Of a DNA stretch of 64,000 nt, positions 1 through 9,588 are shown in pieces. The stretch spans positions 17,015,357 to 17,079,356 of the forward strand of contig OZ025207.1 in assembly GCA_964019055.1 (NCBI GenBank). Direction: 5' to 3'. Every line of letters begins with the position of its first letter. Positions within the stretch are counted from its first letter, which is position 1. A program made the position numbers and the translations under genes. The notes under the pieces were generated by a model. That model had not been told where the DNA came from. It searched no databases and saw only the letters and a program-made list of their open reading frames with translations. Source of the stretch: Anthopleura xanthogrammica (lineage: Eukaryota > Cnidaria > Anthozoa > Actiniaria > Actiniidae).

Positions 1-314
1 TTGTCAAATAGGAGTGATTTTCGGGCGTGCATGATTATGTCGATGTCTTGGCTGGTAATGTTAGTGTATTTCTTGTTGAAGTTGATTGCGTCGGTTAGAA
101 GCTCTTCAGATATGGAGGGGTAGAAGCTTTCGATGTCAAATATGGCAAAGGTGTGCTGTTATTTGTTAGGGATGCTTGTAAACCAGTTAATTACGCATGA
201 TGAGTTTTTCCATTGGTTAAGTGCTGTTTTGTTTCTCACGTCGATGTTGATTTTCTCAAGAATTTGTTTTCTTACACGTCCTATTTCACTCTTGGCTGAA
301 TTGATTAATCTGCA
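1..314 (-). mobile_element. Penelope-like element reverse transcriptase fragment
   Basis: Reading the minus strand gives an RT N-terminal region with INSAKSEIGR, LNQWKN, VINWFTSIPNK, FDIESFYPSISEELL and HARKSLLF. The set SIPNK..F..FD...FYPSI..ELL followed by a HAKKSLLF-like block is what I know from Penelope-like elements, whose RT copies RNA at telomere-like or nicked ends. The fragment runs off the left edge of the window. An in-frame TAA lies at 161-159, right after IPNK, so this copy is dead. Upstream (minus sense) it stops near 314 against a short AAT microsatellite at 318-336. Clade assignment is from recollection of motifs, not a search. Confidence 0.75.
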
Positions 315-352
315 GGTCAAATAATAATAATAATAGTTGTATCATCTAAGAT

Positions 353-482
353 TTGGTAAGTGTGGCCGTGGTAGAGGCAGTGTTCAGGGTCAGAGTCCTC
401 ACTTGGAAACTGTACTCACAACGGATGGGGAAACGTTCTTTCAGACGGCAACCGACACATATATGATGTTGGTGCCGTATTC
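353..482 (+). pseudogene. SRCR relic, 3' half
   Basis: The bases from about 385 read like the second half of an SRCR exon (GSESSLGSCTHNGWGNV...HIYDVGA), but the frame shifts repeatedly. The first half is missing. Region 483-1020 that follows is AT-rich with T-runs and shows no supported gene. Confidence 0.6.
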
Positions 483-1025
483 ATTAAGATACAACCTGAA
501 ATACATTTTGATGTTTGAAGCTAAGGCTCAAATGGGTTGGTATATACAAATTAAATGAACATCGTTGTGTATTCAATGTACATGTATGATTCACATGGCT
601 TCTATTTTCTTTGACAAACAAAAAATAACTTAAAACCAGGGAATCTTGCAAATTAGGTTCAAATCCAACAAAAGTATATCTAGCTAACATCAACTATTTC
701 TGTTTTTTTTTTTTTGTAGCTTTTGTCATTATACATTAAAATTCGCTTCATTTAAGAAATCTGTATTTGCAAACAAGTTTTTTTTTTTTAATGAAATCGG
801 GAAATTAATATAATGTGATTTACGATTTAAGTTTTGTCAGTTTGCTCACATCGCGAACGTTTTTAATTAATACCCTAAATTTCTTTAGAAATTCTTTAGT
901 TTATCTAATAATATTTTTAGTTTATTTATTTGAGAATTTTTTAATGATTAGTATCGAATGTAAGGCATTACTTAGCATTGGTACAAACATTAGTGGATTC
1001 ATTGGTTCCAGCAAAAGTCCGCCAC

Positions 1026-1281
1026 ATGATCAATGGGGGGAACAGTGTGTGCATACTATTATCGTGACTTTGATATGATTGATGCAAACGTTGCATGTCG
1101 TCAACTCGGTTTTACTAAAACTGTTGGATTTTCGTACAACGGGCGAGGGACGGGTAAAGTATGGCTGCAGAACATGATGTGTTCAGGCTCAGAGGCCACA
1201 CTTGGAAGCTGTACTCATAATGGATGGGGCAACGTTAGCTCTGAGTGCAACGGTCACACATGGAATGGTGGTGGTCTATGA
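1026..1281 (+). pseudogene. SRCR domain exon with two extra G in the QWGTVC start
   Basis: From 1033 the frame reads GTVCAYYYRDFDMIDANVA, then [40 protein letters not shown] and CNGHTWNG, ending in TGA at 1279-1281. The four-G run of the usual caa-tgg-gga-aca start is six G here, so the leading QW is out of frame with the domain unless a different start or splice is used. The conserved YDVGV end is replaced by WNGGGL. The block continuing to about 1900 is duplicated at 23310-24060. Confidence 0.7.
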
Positions 1282-1623
1282 TATATAATTACAACTTATA
1301 CAGAAATAGTATGCCTTTGCAATAGTTCTTTAGATATTCCATGTCTTTAATCATTTATAATCTCTTTTGGTTGATCATCTTTTTCAGGAGAGGATAGTCT
1401 GGATTCCACTTCAAAACTCAAACAACTGAGTTAAAGGTGCTGCGTTTCGTGTTTTGTGGAAATGGTTGGACTTTCAAAGTCTTTGGACAAGGAAATGTTG
1501 TCCCGTCTTGTTTGTACGTTGAGGTGTAAAAACTAAACGGTAATGAAATATCATTTAAAATGGCATGTGTTCAATTGATGTTGATAACATTGTTTTTGTA
1601 AATTTATAAGCGTGAGATTGGAT

Positions 1624-1790
1624 TATGGGAACAGCTTGTGATGACACTTGGAACTCATATGATCTGAATACTGCTAAGGTTGCATGTCGACAACTTGGTT
1701 TTAGCAAAGCTGTTGGATATTCGTACGGCGGACGAGAAACGGGTAAAATATGGTCTGGCTGCAACAGTCACGTACACCTACAGTCAATTC
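1624..1790 (+). pseudogene. SRCR exon with large in-frame internal deletion
   Basis: The frame starts MGTACDDTWNSYDL at 1625, continues [19 protein letters not shown] and GRETGKIW, then jumps directly to SGCNSH near 1755. The missing middle is the segment that normally holds the third and fourth cysteines (MxCxGxE and LGSC). The frame stays open to TAA at 1823. A more damaged paralog lies at 23815-24020 and shares the downstream CGGCCTACGCGACTAGACG sequence. Confidence 0.7.
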
Positions 1791-1935
1791 AGCGGCCTAC
1801 GCGACTAGACGAAAAGGGAGCATAACGAGCTGCACAGGCCTAGGATTTGTATGGAATGCAAGTAAGGAAAACTGTAGGCTGTGGTTTTAAGGTTGACTTG
1901 AAAGACAACATATTTGACATCAATAAGTCAATAAC

Positions 1936-2060
1936 ATGGTTTGTTCAGGCTCAGAGACCTCCCTGGGAAGCTGTTATCACAATAGATGGGGAAGTGTTGA
2001 CTCTATGGGCAACGGTCACACGTGGGATGTTGGTGTGTTATCATGTATATTGGAAAACAG
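1936..2060 (+). pseudogene. SRCR 3'-half exon remnant
   Basis: Starting at 1936 the frame reads MVCSGSETSLGSCYHNRWG, then SVDSMGNGHTWDVGVLSC. The normal CNGH cysteine is changed (MGNGH), while a terminal cysteine follows DVGV (LSC), which most copies lack. The first half of the domain is absent. Sequence 2065-2530 is AT-rich and I see nothing else in it. Confidence 0.65.
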
Positions 2061-2548
2061 CATATATGATTACCTGGATTTCTATTGTAGTTCGTTCGGC
2101 CTTTTCATTTATATATTGGAACACAAGATATATAAATGCTATATATTTCATTGCGACTCGGTGATCTCAGTTGGTTGGCCGGCAACGCATTGATCAGTTC
2201 CGAAAAAGGTTATGAATTCATGCTATGGCACCAGCAACGCTCGGTTTTTGGAATGACCTTCCATTCATCTTAACACTCAGTCTTGTTATCTTCAAATGGT
2301 GCGAGTCTTAGGGTGCCTCTATTGACCACGTAATAAAGACGTTGACCCATGAGGAACAGGTATATAGTTGCTTGGTTTTAGATATCAAGTACTGTCACTT
2401 TCGGTTTTACTTTTTATTTTTATTCATTGTTAATTAGATTCATTGTTAATCCATCAATTATAGGACACTTAAATGTCACAAATCAAAACATAATAAATAT
2501 TTCCTCGAAAAAAGCAGTTGTTTTGATATCCAGGTGAAGTATTCGAAG

Positions 2549-2747
2549 TTTGGGTGTCGGCGGCATTATACAAGTCTACCACAGTGGTCAGTGGGGAACA
2601 GTGTGTAATGGTGGTAGCTGGGATATGCCAGATGCCAAGGTTGCATGTCGACAGCTTGGTTTTACCAAAACTGTAGGATACTGGCAATATGGACGAGGCA
2701 CGGGCAAAGTATGGCTGTACTATATGCGATGTACCGGCTCACTGTAA
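2549..2747 (+). pseudogene. SRCR exon truncated by in-frame stops (first half of a fused pair)
   Basis: The frame reads [17 protein letters not shown], then [36 protein letters not shown] and L, followed at once by TAA (2745-2747) and TGA (2748-2750). At 2751 the same frame resumes with TVCHASGNW, the start of a second SRCR copy. The layout is what an exon-to-exon deletion would leave: first copy cut inside MRCTGS, second copy cut just before TVC. A possible acceptor is the AG at 2547-2548. Confidence 0.75.
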
Positions 2748-2750
2748 TGA

Positions 2751-2996
2751 ACAGTGTGCCATGCTAGTGGTAACTGGGATTTTAATGATGCTAAGGTCGC
2801 ATGTCGCCAACTTGGCTTTACCAAAACTGTAGGAACTTGGTACTATGGACAAGGAACGGGTAAAGTATGGCTATACAACATGCAATGTACAGGATCAGAG
2901 TCCTCACTTGGAAGCTGTCGTCACAATGGTTGGGGAAGCGTTTGGTCTGGCTGCAACGGTCACACATATGATGTTGGTGTCGTGTTGAAGTATTGA
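2751..2996 (+). CDS. SRCR domain, second half of the fused pair
   Basis: The frame reads [60 protein letters not shown] and CNGHTYDVGVVLKY, ending with TGA at 2994-2996. It has five of the six group A cysteines. The leading VYHSGQWG segment is lost because the exon is joined to the copy before it in the same frame but behind two stop codons. From about 2869 onward it is near-identical to 25048-25171, so the pair shares a recent origin. It may be used as a terminal exon or be dead. Confidence 0.7.
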   Translation, partial: TVCHASGNWDFNDAKVACRQLGFTKTVGTWYYGQGTGKVWLYNMQCTGSESSLGSCRHNGWGSVWSGCNGHTYDVGVVLKY

Positions 2997-3079
2997 TCAG
3001 AAAGAAATCTTCATTATACGATCATTAGTGCTTTGCTCATATTTGTATTGTATTATATTGTAATTTATTATGTTGTATT

Positions 3080-3237
3080 GAGTAGGAGTAGGAGTAGGAG
3101 TAGGAGTAGGAGTAGGAGTAGGAGTAGGAGTAGGAGTAGGAGTAGGAGTAGGAGTAGGAGTAGGAGTAGGAGTAGGAGTAGGAGTAGGAGTAGGAGTAGG
3201 AGTAGGAGTAGGAGTAGGAGTAGGAGTAAGAGTAGGA
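3080..3237 (+). repeat. (GAGTAG)n hexanucleotide microsatellite, about 26 units
   Basis: An almost pure tandem of the 6-bp unit GAGTAG, with one A-for-G change near the right end. The paralogous position at 25255-25287 holds only about five units, so the array expanded after the block was duplicated. One frame reads as an Arg-Ser run and the opposite strand as poly-Leu; both are repeat translations, not genes. Confidence 0.95.
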
Positions 3238-3388
3238 ATATCAATAACATTTAAGTATCATATAACTATTACCATAACAGTAACGTTGGGTATAATACAC
3301 TAGGAAATAATAAATCACACTGATCATGCAGAACATGCGATGTACAGATTTCGATTTCACGTTTTTATATTTATTATCGTGCATTATC

Positions 3389-3667
3389 GGCGGCATTATA
3401 AAAGTCTACCATAGTGGTCAGAGGGGAACAGTGTGTCATTCGTATTATAACTGGGACATGAATGATGCAAAGGTTGCGTGTCGGCAGCTTGGTTTTTCCA
3501 AAACTGTAGGATATTGGAGCTATGCACAAGGCACGGGTAAAGTATGGCTGGATTATATGCGATGCACAGGCACAGAAGCCACACTTGGTAGCTGTACCCA
3601 CAGTGGATGGGGAAGTGTTTCATCCAGCTGCAACGGTCACACATATGATGTTGGTGTGTCTCATTGA
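3389..3667 (+). CDS. SRCR domain exon, complete, probable terminal exon
   Basis: A full domain: [72 protein letters not shown] and SSCNGHTYDVGVSH, stop TGA 3665-3667. SRCR domains are extracellular ligand-binding modules of about 100 residues held by disulfides. Five of six group A cysteines are here; the sixth, which normally follows DVGV, is absent (VSH then stop). AATAAA overlaps the stop region at 3669-3674, in keeping with a 3' end. The signal-peptide exon of a following unit begins about 970 bp further on. Paralogs: 27262-27542 and, inverted, 20176-20469. Confidence 0.8.
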   Translation, partial: GGIIKVYHSGQRGTVCHSYYNWDMNDAKVACRQLGFSKTVGYWSYAQGTGKVWLDYMRCTGTEATLGSCTHSGWGSVSSSCNGHTYDVGVSH

Positions 3668-3842
3668 TAATAAAATTATATAATTAATATAAATAGTTGT
3701 TACAGTTGAAAGTAAATTGCTGGATAGGTTATCAAAAAAACTTGGTTTGAGAATGTTATCGGAATTGGAGATGTGGAAAGTTCATAAAATTGCCACTGGT
3801 TTTACTCTTGCATCTTCTATCAAGCAATGAAATAAACATTAT

Positions 3843-3860
3843 AAAAACGTTAACGTTTTT
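3843..3860. repeat. 18-bp perfect palindrome AAAAACGTTAACGTTTTT
   Basis: The 16-bp core AAAACGTTAACGTTTT is self-complementary and is kept intact at the paralogous positions 19948-19963 and 27756-27771. Its distance to the signal-peptide exon varies (about 270 to 780 bp), so a fixed promoter role is not supported; it could be a binding site or simply co-duplicated. Confidence 0.6.
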
Positions 3861-4457
3861 AATAAATCGATATAGTATTATAACATGTATGATACTATAT
3901 CATGTAAACGTAAAAAAACAGGTTTATTACGTGCATATAAATATATATTAATTTATTAGTTTTGATGTTCTATTTTTTTTTTCTTTTTCGAAAACTTATA
4001 ACATAATATCATATGTAACTAATAGTAATTGTTTAAGGGCCCACAGTAATTGACGAAAGTTGTTGTGGTGTCCCCGCCATTCAATTCACTATTTCTTGTT
4101 TTCATCACTGATTTTGTTTCTTAAAAGGCGAAGTTAAATAAAATAAAATAAAATAACAAGCCACAGTGGGCGAACAAATTTCTGAGTATTTGAAGAGACG
4201 TCTGTTTTTAGCTGGTATATTATCGATCTACAGTGTTTCTAAATCGGGAATATGCTGAAATTCAAAATCATTGAGATACAAATGACAATATACCAGAGAG
4301 TGTGTTGGTAGCCCAAAGTGAAATGGGGTCGCACTGAGTGAAAAACAATGCTGTAAAACTCATGAATGTATATTGCCGTCCACGCGATTCTTCGCTAAAA
4401 CGTTTGTAAACCTGATGAATATTTCCAGCAATGCTAAAAGTAATGTTTGACATGATT

Positions 4458-4465
4458 TATAAATA
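4458..4465 (+). promoter_or_regulatory. Candidate TATA box of SRCR signal-peptide exon
   Basis: TATAAATA lies 171 bp before the ATG at 4636. The same box stands at the matching place in the other two copies (27845-27852 and 19712-19719 on minus), and the intervening sequence, including GGCTGTCACCACTG, is shared. The spacing would give a 5' leader of roughly 140 nt. Confidence 0.45.
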
Positions 4466-4635
4466 AGTAAATATACGTTTTAGAACAACTGACCAAATAC
4501 CCACATTCTATATTGGCTGTCACCACTGACCATGTTGCATGGCGGCTCCAAAACAGACAAACAAACAAACACCAGCTTATTGACTCTATTGACACGATTA
4601 GTGTCGCTGGTCACCTGCTAGGTCGCCACAATTAT

Positions 4636-4715
4636 ATGTTCATTAGTAAAATGGTTACAGTTTTTGCTTTAATTCTCTTTGTTGATGCCCGTTCAGCAGT
4701 TCTCGTAGCCAGGGA
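4636..4715 (+). CDS. Signal-peptide exon of an SRCR gene, copy 1
   Basis: ATG at 4636 opens [16 protein letters not shown] followed by DARSAVLVA: a short charged start, a hydrophobic core of about 10 residues, then small residues, as in a secretory signal peptide. GT at 4716-4717 is the inferred donor; it leaves an 80-nt exon ending in phase 2. Copies 2 and 3 have the same length. In this copy the donor reads GTATAT rather than GTAAAT. The open frame extends further upstream (from 4513), but that part is rich in repeats (CAAA runs) and lies between the TATA box and this Met, so I treat it as leader. Next SRCR exon: 5212. Confidence 0.6.
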
Positions 4716-4744
4716 GTATATGTTTATGCAATGTTTATGCAAGC

Positions 4745-5130
4745 AATCAAATATGGTGTTGCTCTGGATCAACCTTAGGGCCCCTGCTCTTTATACTATA
4801 TATCAATGACCTACCTAATATCTCTGACAAGCTAAGCGTTCGAATATTTGCGGATGACACATATATTTTATGCCAATTTAACTTGTAGTGAAATTGAAAA
4901 AGTACAAAAAAACACAATTATTTACTCTTCACATCTCCTCAATTACTATAGGCAATATTCAACAATATATTTTGATGATAACATGGAATTACCAAATTGA
5001 ACATGTCACTGGCAAACCTATCAAAAAAAAGTCTTGGAATAATTAAGAAACTGACGCATTTTCTCAACCTGAAAAGGAGATTTATTATACCATAATATAT
5101 CCATATGGCTTACTTTCATGGGATACCACT
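4745..5130 (+). mobile_element. Non-LTR retrotransposon RT fragment, copy 1 (decayed)
   Basis: The piece carries [17 protein letters not shown] and FADDT, the RT catalytic motif of a CR1/jockey-type non-LTR element. The GVPQGSTLGP block is broken by a one-base loss (cct-ctg-gat for cct-cag-gga), giving a stop. The same lesion is present in the copies at 19195-19450 (minus) and 28130-28740, so all three descend from one dead insertion carried by the SRCR block. Confidence 0.75.
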
Positions 5131-5211
5131 TACTAGAGTAATATTACCAAATTACACACTTTACACAAGTGAATGAGAGCCATAGTTTTTGAAAGTAAAT
5201 ATGATAATGCA

Positions 5212-5526
5212 GTACCGTTCTATAATGGGCAATGGGGAACAGTGTGTGATGGCTGGTTTGATATGAATGACGCGAAAGTTGCATGCCGACAACTTGGTTT
5301 CACTAAAACTCTAGGATATTGGTACTTGGGACAAGGAACGGGTAAAGTATGGCTGTGGAAGATGCAGTGTTCAGGCTCAGAAGCCTCACTTGGAATCTGT
5401 ACTCACAACGGATGGGGAAATGTTCACTCTGACTGCAACCAGCACATATATGATGTTGGTGTACTGTTCATTAAGAGAAAACTTGCCGTAAAGGGAAAGT
5501 TTGCCGCTCGTATGCTGGCTACATAA
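5212..5526 (+). CDS. SRCR domain exon with basic C-terminal tail
   Basis: The frame reads [67 protein letters not shown] and CNQHIYDVGVLF, then a tail IKRKLAVKGKFAARMLAT before TAA 5524-5526. The frame is open from 5173. The tail recurs almost unchanged after the SRCR copies at 30790 and 38110, so it is part of that subfamily. A donor at the GT of DVGV could remove the tail. It lies about 500 bp after signal-peptide exon copy 1, with the dead RT piece in the intron. Confidence 0.75.
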   Translation, partial: VPFYNGQWGTVCDGWFDMNDAKVACRQLGFTKTLGYWYLGQGTGKVWLWKMQCSGSEASLGICTHNGWGNVHSDCNQHIYDVGVLFIKRKLAVKGKFAARMLAT

Positions 5527-5914
5527 TGTAGAATACCATGGCCAGGCATAATAGCACCCGTCACGTTGTGACATATTTTCAACATATAGTGTACAAAGCT
5601 TAGAGATAAATATTTAATTTTTACATAAAATGTGAAAATGGTTGTACAGTGTATATTGGCTAGTTTAAAGTCCGGGAGTATAAAACAGATTTACAGTCAA
5701 ATGAAATCATATTTTGATTGACAGATAATTGCATACAACGGGCTTTCGATAACTGTCTGCACTTATACTATAACTGTCTGCACTTATACTATTAGATCTT
5801 TCAAAGGCTTTTGACAGTATAAGCCATTCAATCCTGCTTCAAAAGTTAAGCTGTATTGGTGCCTCTTGTGATGCTGTTAATTGGTTCAAAAGCTACCTAA
5901 CTGAAAGAAAGCAG

Positions 5915-6901
5915 ATGGTCCGTATCGGCTCATCGGTATCTACACCTCTTCCCATCTCTCATGGTGTGCCACAGGGAGCAATTTTATCACCGCTCCTATT
6001 CAGCATATATATAAACGATCTTCCATCAGTACCGAAAGTATGCAACATTGAGTCCTATGTCGACGACTCAAAGGTTCTTTTATCTTTTCCTATAAAAGAT
6101 GTAGTAACTGCCAAACACAAGCTTGAGGAAGATCTTCAGCATGTGGCGGCTTGGTGTTGCAAAAATCAGTTACTAATCAATGCAAAGAAGACCAAGTTCC
6201 TTCTGGTTGGTACGCGTCAGCTGTTACGAAGACTCCCCGAGGAAATGTGTCTGTCTTTCTTAGGAGAAGAAATTACACCTGTTTCAAGCGCAAAAGACCT
6301 TGGGATAATATTGGACAGCAATTTGACATATGACAATCATATAAATGAACTGACATCTTCATGCATGTCCAAACTTTGTCAGATAAACAGGGTCAAAGAC
6401 AGCTTTGATAAAGACACACTACATTTAATAATTTCCGCTTTAGTACTAAGTAAGTTGTACTACTGTTCGTCAGTTTGGTCCAACACTTCAATTACTAACA
6501 TTAAGAAACTTCAAGGTGTACAGAATTTTGCTGGTAGAATAATTACAAATACTAGAAAATATGAGCACATTACACCTGCTCTTCGTGATTTAGGCTGGTT
6601 GCCTGTAAAGGAACATCTGTTATATAGAGATTCTATTATGTCGTTTAAGTGTATGAACGGACTGGCACCGTCATATTTATGTGATCTATTCTGTAAACGC
6701 AAGGTAATACACGATTTTAATACCCGAAATCGGGATTCGTTACAAATTCCCTTATGTAAGACAAAATCAGGTCAACGCAGTTTTCACTATAGGGCAGTTC
6801 AAATATGGAACAATACAGATGATGATTTAAAAAAGTCAACTTCAGTAAGAGCTTTTAAAAAGAATCTGAGAAAAGACATGTTACATAGCTATTTTTCTTA
6901 A
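5915..6901 (+). CDS. Reverse transcriptase C-terminal part of the non-LTR element
   Basis: An open frame of 328 codons from the Met at 5915; the true frame extends upstream to about 5783 without a stop. Motifs in order: fingers/palm GVPQGAILSPLLF (about residues 17-29), YVDD (residues 49-52), and the thumb region with LYYCSSVW, LQGVQNFAGRIITN, LGWLPVKEHLLYR and VQIWNN, which is the standard C-terminal pattern of CR1/L2-type RT. The endonuclease and ORF1 are missing because of 5' truncation. The frame is intact over the preserved part, so the insertion is fairly young. Confidence 0.85.
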   Translation: MVRIGSSVSTPLPISHGVPQGAILSPLLFSIYINDLPSVPKVCNIESYVDDSKVLLSFPIKDVVTAKHKLEEDLQHVAAWCCKNQLLINAKKTKFLLVGTRQLLRRLPEEMCLSFLGEEITPVSSAKDLGIILDSNLTYDNHINELTSSCMSKLCQINRVKDSFDKDTLHLIISALVLSKLYYCSSVWSNTSITNIKKLQGVQNFAGRIITNTRKYEHITPALRDLGWLPVKEHLLYRDSIMSFKCMNGLAPSYLCDLFCKRKVIHDFNTRNRDSLQIPLCKTKSGQRSFHYRAVQIWNNTDDDLKKSTSVRAFKKNLRKDMLHSYFS

Positions 6902-6925
6902 TATATCATTTAGATTTGAATTCCA

Positions 6926-7056
6926 TATAGACCCCTTGCAGCGCGTCGGAATGCGGCTCAATTGGGAGGGCGAAGCAATGGGTTCCAATTCATAGGAATC
7001 CATTTGTTTTGCCCTCGGAATTCAACTGCTCTGACGTCACGTGCAAGGGGTCTATA
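6926..7056. mobile_element. Hairpin MITE in the retrotransposon 3' UTR
   Basis: Perfect 15-bp inverted ends TATAGACCCCTTGCA (6926-6940) and its complement (7042-7056). The inside also folds: GGGAGGGCGAAGCAATGGG pairs imperfectly with the CCATTTGTTTTGCCCTC arm, so the whole 131 bp is one imperfect hairpin. TA lies at both outer edges. It is nested inside the non-LTR 3' UTR, after the RT stop codon. Confidence 0.8.
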
Positions 7057-7241
7057 GCAACATATATATACATATATTTACATTTTTACATCCAATTTAT
7101 GATTAATAATATATATTTTTCATTTTGTATATCTTAATTAGCATTAAATTAGATTATATTAGATTTTAGACATTTTATTGTAAATTGGTATCGAAAAACC
7201 CAGTTGGGAATACTAATAAAGTTTATACTTATACTTATACT

Positions 7242-8640
7242 TTCGATTGCCTTTTGCTTTTGCGACTGTAAATTCTGATCATTTTAGTAGTGTTAGGGAT
7301 GTGTTAGTGATAAGGAAACTTTGTCACCCTTAGGCATTAGCAAATAATTGGTAAAGCATATGAGTATATGAGTATTTGTGGTCATTTTATGATGAAAGAA
7401 AATATAAGAACTTTACTCAAAGGATCAAATTGGTTGGAGTACCACGAAGGAAAAAGGGTTTTCGATTGTCTGGATCTTGTGTGATTGACAGTTTGGACCT
7501 TACACACAAATGGGTTCTTCGTCGGGCTTTTACTTTTGAGGTGATATGAATATGTGTGATGATTTTTAAAAATATCAACGCTTTATTTACAGTCAGGAAA
7601 GTCAAGTAAAATATCTGCATGCATTTGTACGGTTACGAACAATAATAATATTTAACTCTGTTGTGGTATCTTTATTATTTCATTTGAATGTAGATCGATG
7701 CTTGCAAAAACTAAACAAAGATCTCGTACAGCTCCCTATGTGTTGTTTGGTTTTGAGAGTTATATTTTCGATCAATAACCTTGTTAGTTTAGCAGTTTTG
7801 CACATGTACGGATGCATTTAAGCTACTTAGTTTGTTTTGTGTATTTTTTAGAGTATTGTTTGTTCGCGTAAAATCATTCGTTGAAATCGCTTCGACAGAA
7901 AAGGAAAGCACATAGAAAACTGATGCATTGCATTGGTTCATGATTTCAAATACATGCAATTGGTACACTGTTTTAGTAATCGCAATAAATGAGAACATCA
8001 CGGGTTCATGAATTGGATGTTTTAATTCTCAAAGGAAAACAGTTAAGCTTAAAAGACACGAATTTACGTGGGAGACTCCAGGAAAGTGGCATAGGTTTAC
8101 TCGTTTTTCGCATCGTTAAGAATATCTTATTGGGGAAAAACTTGGTCTGCATTTAGATTTTGTGAAGTGTCTAATCAAACTGTACAGAAATACAGGAGAA
8201 TTTCATAAGATTGAATGTTTAATTTACCGAAGAAAGAAAAGTGAAAACACAGCGACATGACATCATTCCTTCGGATCAAAAAATCCTGCTATTTGATTGG
8301 TGCATATTGCGGACCAATCAGAAGGCTAAAGGGCAAAAACGGACATACCTATTTTAATAATATAGATAATATATTCAAAAGTTAATAGAGTGGTTTTCAT
8401 CAACTCATTAAACCGAGTGCATCTATAATATAATGAGCATGATGAAAGTCCAAGTCAGCACAATACAGATAGAGAGGGGAGGGGGAAATCTAGAACTAGA
8501 GTGCATACTGCTAAAAAAAAACCATACATTTCATTGGTTAGGACGAATCAGTTTGGAATCAGTAAAGTTTGGTATAATGCACGAGAAAGTTAAGAAAATA
8601 CAATAATCATGCTTCACATTATATAAATTTGAGGGCTATT
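7242..8640. other. Region without supported gene; intron-like sequence
   Basis: From 7242 to about 8360 I see AT-rich sequence with no supported coding. From 8360 to 8637 the sequence is the displaced continuation of the SRCR block, recognisable against 31050-31320 and 38395-38570 (shared CATCAACTCATTAAACCGAG and GATAGAGAG...GGAGGGGG). Similarity to the paralogs stops at about 8637, where the next mobile element begins. Confidence 0.6.
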
Positions 8641-9139
8641 TTTTCTGTCTTGTGACCCTTTTCTTACTTGTTTTCACTATAGTGGTAGACTATCACACGC
8701 CGGGCCCGTGCCCCTAAAAAAAACGCCGGGGTTCCTTTGGTATGACGCCATATTGGACGTGCGTTGTTTTCGGGAGAATGGTACCGAGTTCCCGAAGTCA
8801 ATATTCATGGTCTTTCGGCCTTTCGTATAACTTCCGTGATTCTCCGATTGCCGATCTAAAGGCGGGAATTGAACAGGCTTTCAAAGACCTTTGTCCTGAC
8901 ACCAAACATGGCGGCTTTGGTTGTATTTTTGTATTTTATGTCTTTCGCGCGAACATAGTACTTCGCCGAAATGACTATTTAACAGAAAAGTGATAATTTG
9001 TACCGTTGTTTTTTTTTTCTTAATGAATGGCTGGTGTGGTCTCTTTCTCCAAGACATAAAACTACAGTTTTTATATTGAATCTTGTTCTTTTTACTTTTT
9101 GGAATTTCGCCTTCGTTGTTAAGTTTTTGCTTTACAAAC

Positions 9140-9322
9140 ATGCCCCGTTTCGACGTTGGCTCATACATGAAAAAGAAGAAGGAGGCAAGAGAGAATATCG
9201 TGATGGCCAGGAGAGATCTACAAGAAAATCTGGGCCAGCTAAAAGAAATTTAACAAGAAATTGCCATAACTGGGGAAAATATCAAGGAGAAGGAGTCCGA
9301 ACACAGTACGCTAAATAAGAAG
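9140..9322 (+). CDS. Exon 1 of the transposase-like gene (contains a nonsense codon)
   Basis: ATG at 9140 opens MPRFDVGSYMKKKKEARENI, followed by MARRDLQENLGQLKEI and then TAA at 9251-9253. The same frame continues QEIAITGENIKEKESEHST to AAG|GTATAC, a phase 0 donor at 9323. The composition (K/E-rich, regularly spaced L/I) suggests a coiled coil. The single TAA looks like a later mutation. The matching acceptor, TTCAG at 9584-9588, also begins in phase 0. Confidence 0.65.
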
Positions 9323-9588
9323 GTATACTAAATGGCATATTTAACAGATATTTGGCTGCAGTAATCATGATTGTCTATTGGTATTTAAATGTCAGATATT
9401 GATTGCTACGTACAGCTGTAAGCTCACGAACCTTTTCTAAAATAGCTTAACTTACATGATGATCTTAGCTTCGAATTCCTTTGAAGTTTAGCTACTGTAT
9501 GTCTTAGGTGTGATATAAAACTTATTGCTAAAAGCATAGTTAACTAAAACTTTCTTTGCTTTAAAGCTTACATTGTATATAAATTCAG

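Larger units (their letters stand above)
5783..7241 (+). mobile_element. CR1/L2-like non-LTR retrotransposon, 5'-truncated
   Basis: The insertion is truncated at the left, where the frame enters with LLDLSKAFDSISHSILLQKL. It continues through RT motifs GVPQGAILSPLLFSIYINDL and YVDDSKVLL to a long C-terminal region and a tail with AATAAA near 7213, followed by ATACTT repeats, the usual 3' end type of this group. Paralog comparison (30790-31330, 38110-38560) shows that the sequence expected just after 5526 resumes only at about 8360, so roughly 2.8 kb including this element was inserted. Confidence 0.8.

Noticed and set aside
3033..3254. Open frame with long Arg-Ser run (SR-protein-like) and poly-Leu on the other strand
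   Set aside because: Both are translations of the (GAGTAG)n microsatellite; no other domain content and the tract is variable between paralogs.
3843..3860. AAAACGTTAACGTTTT palindrome as a promoter operator
   Set aside because: Its distance to the signal-peptide exon differs widely among the three copies; kept only as a repeat.
4513..4635. Upstream in-frame Met extending the signal peptide exon by about 41 residues
   Set aside because: The extension is polar and contains CAAA microsatellite-type sequence; only the downstream Met gives a proper signal peptide.
8742..8993. Small plus-strand frame upstream of the transposase-like gene
   Set aside because: No recognisable domain; lies in the likely promoter or 5' region of the inserted element.
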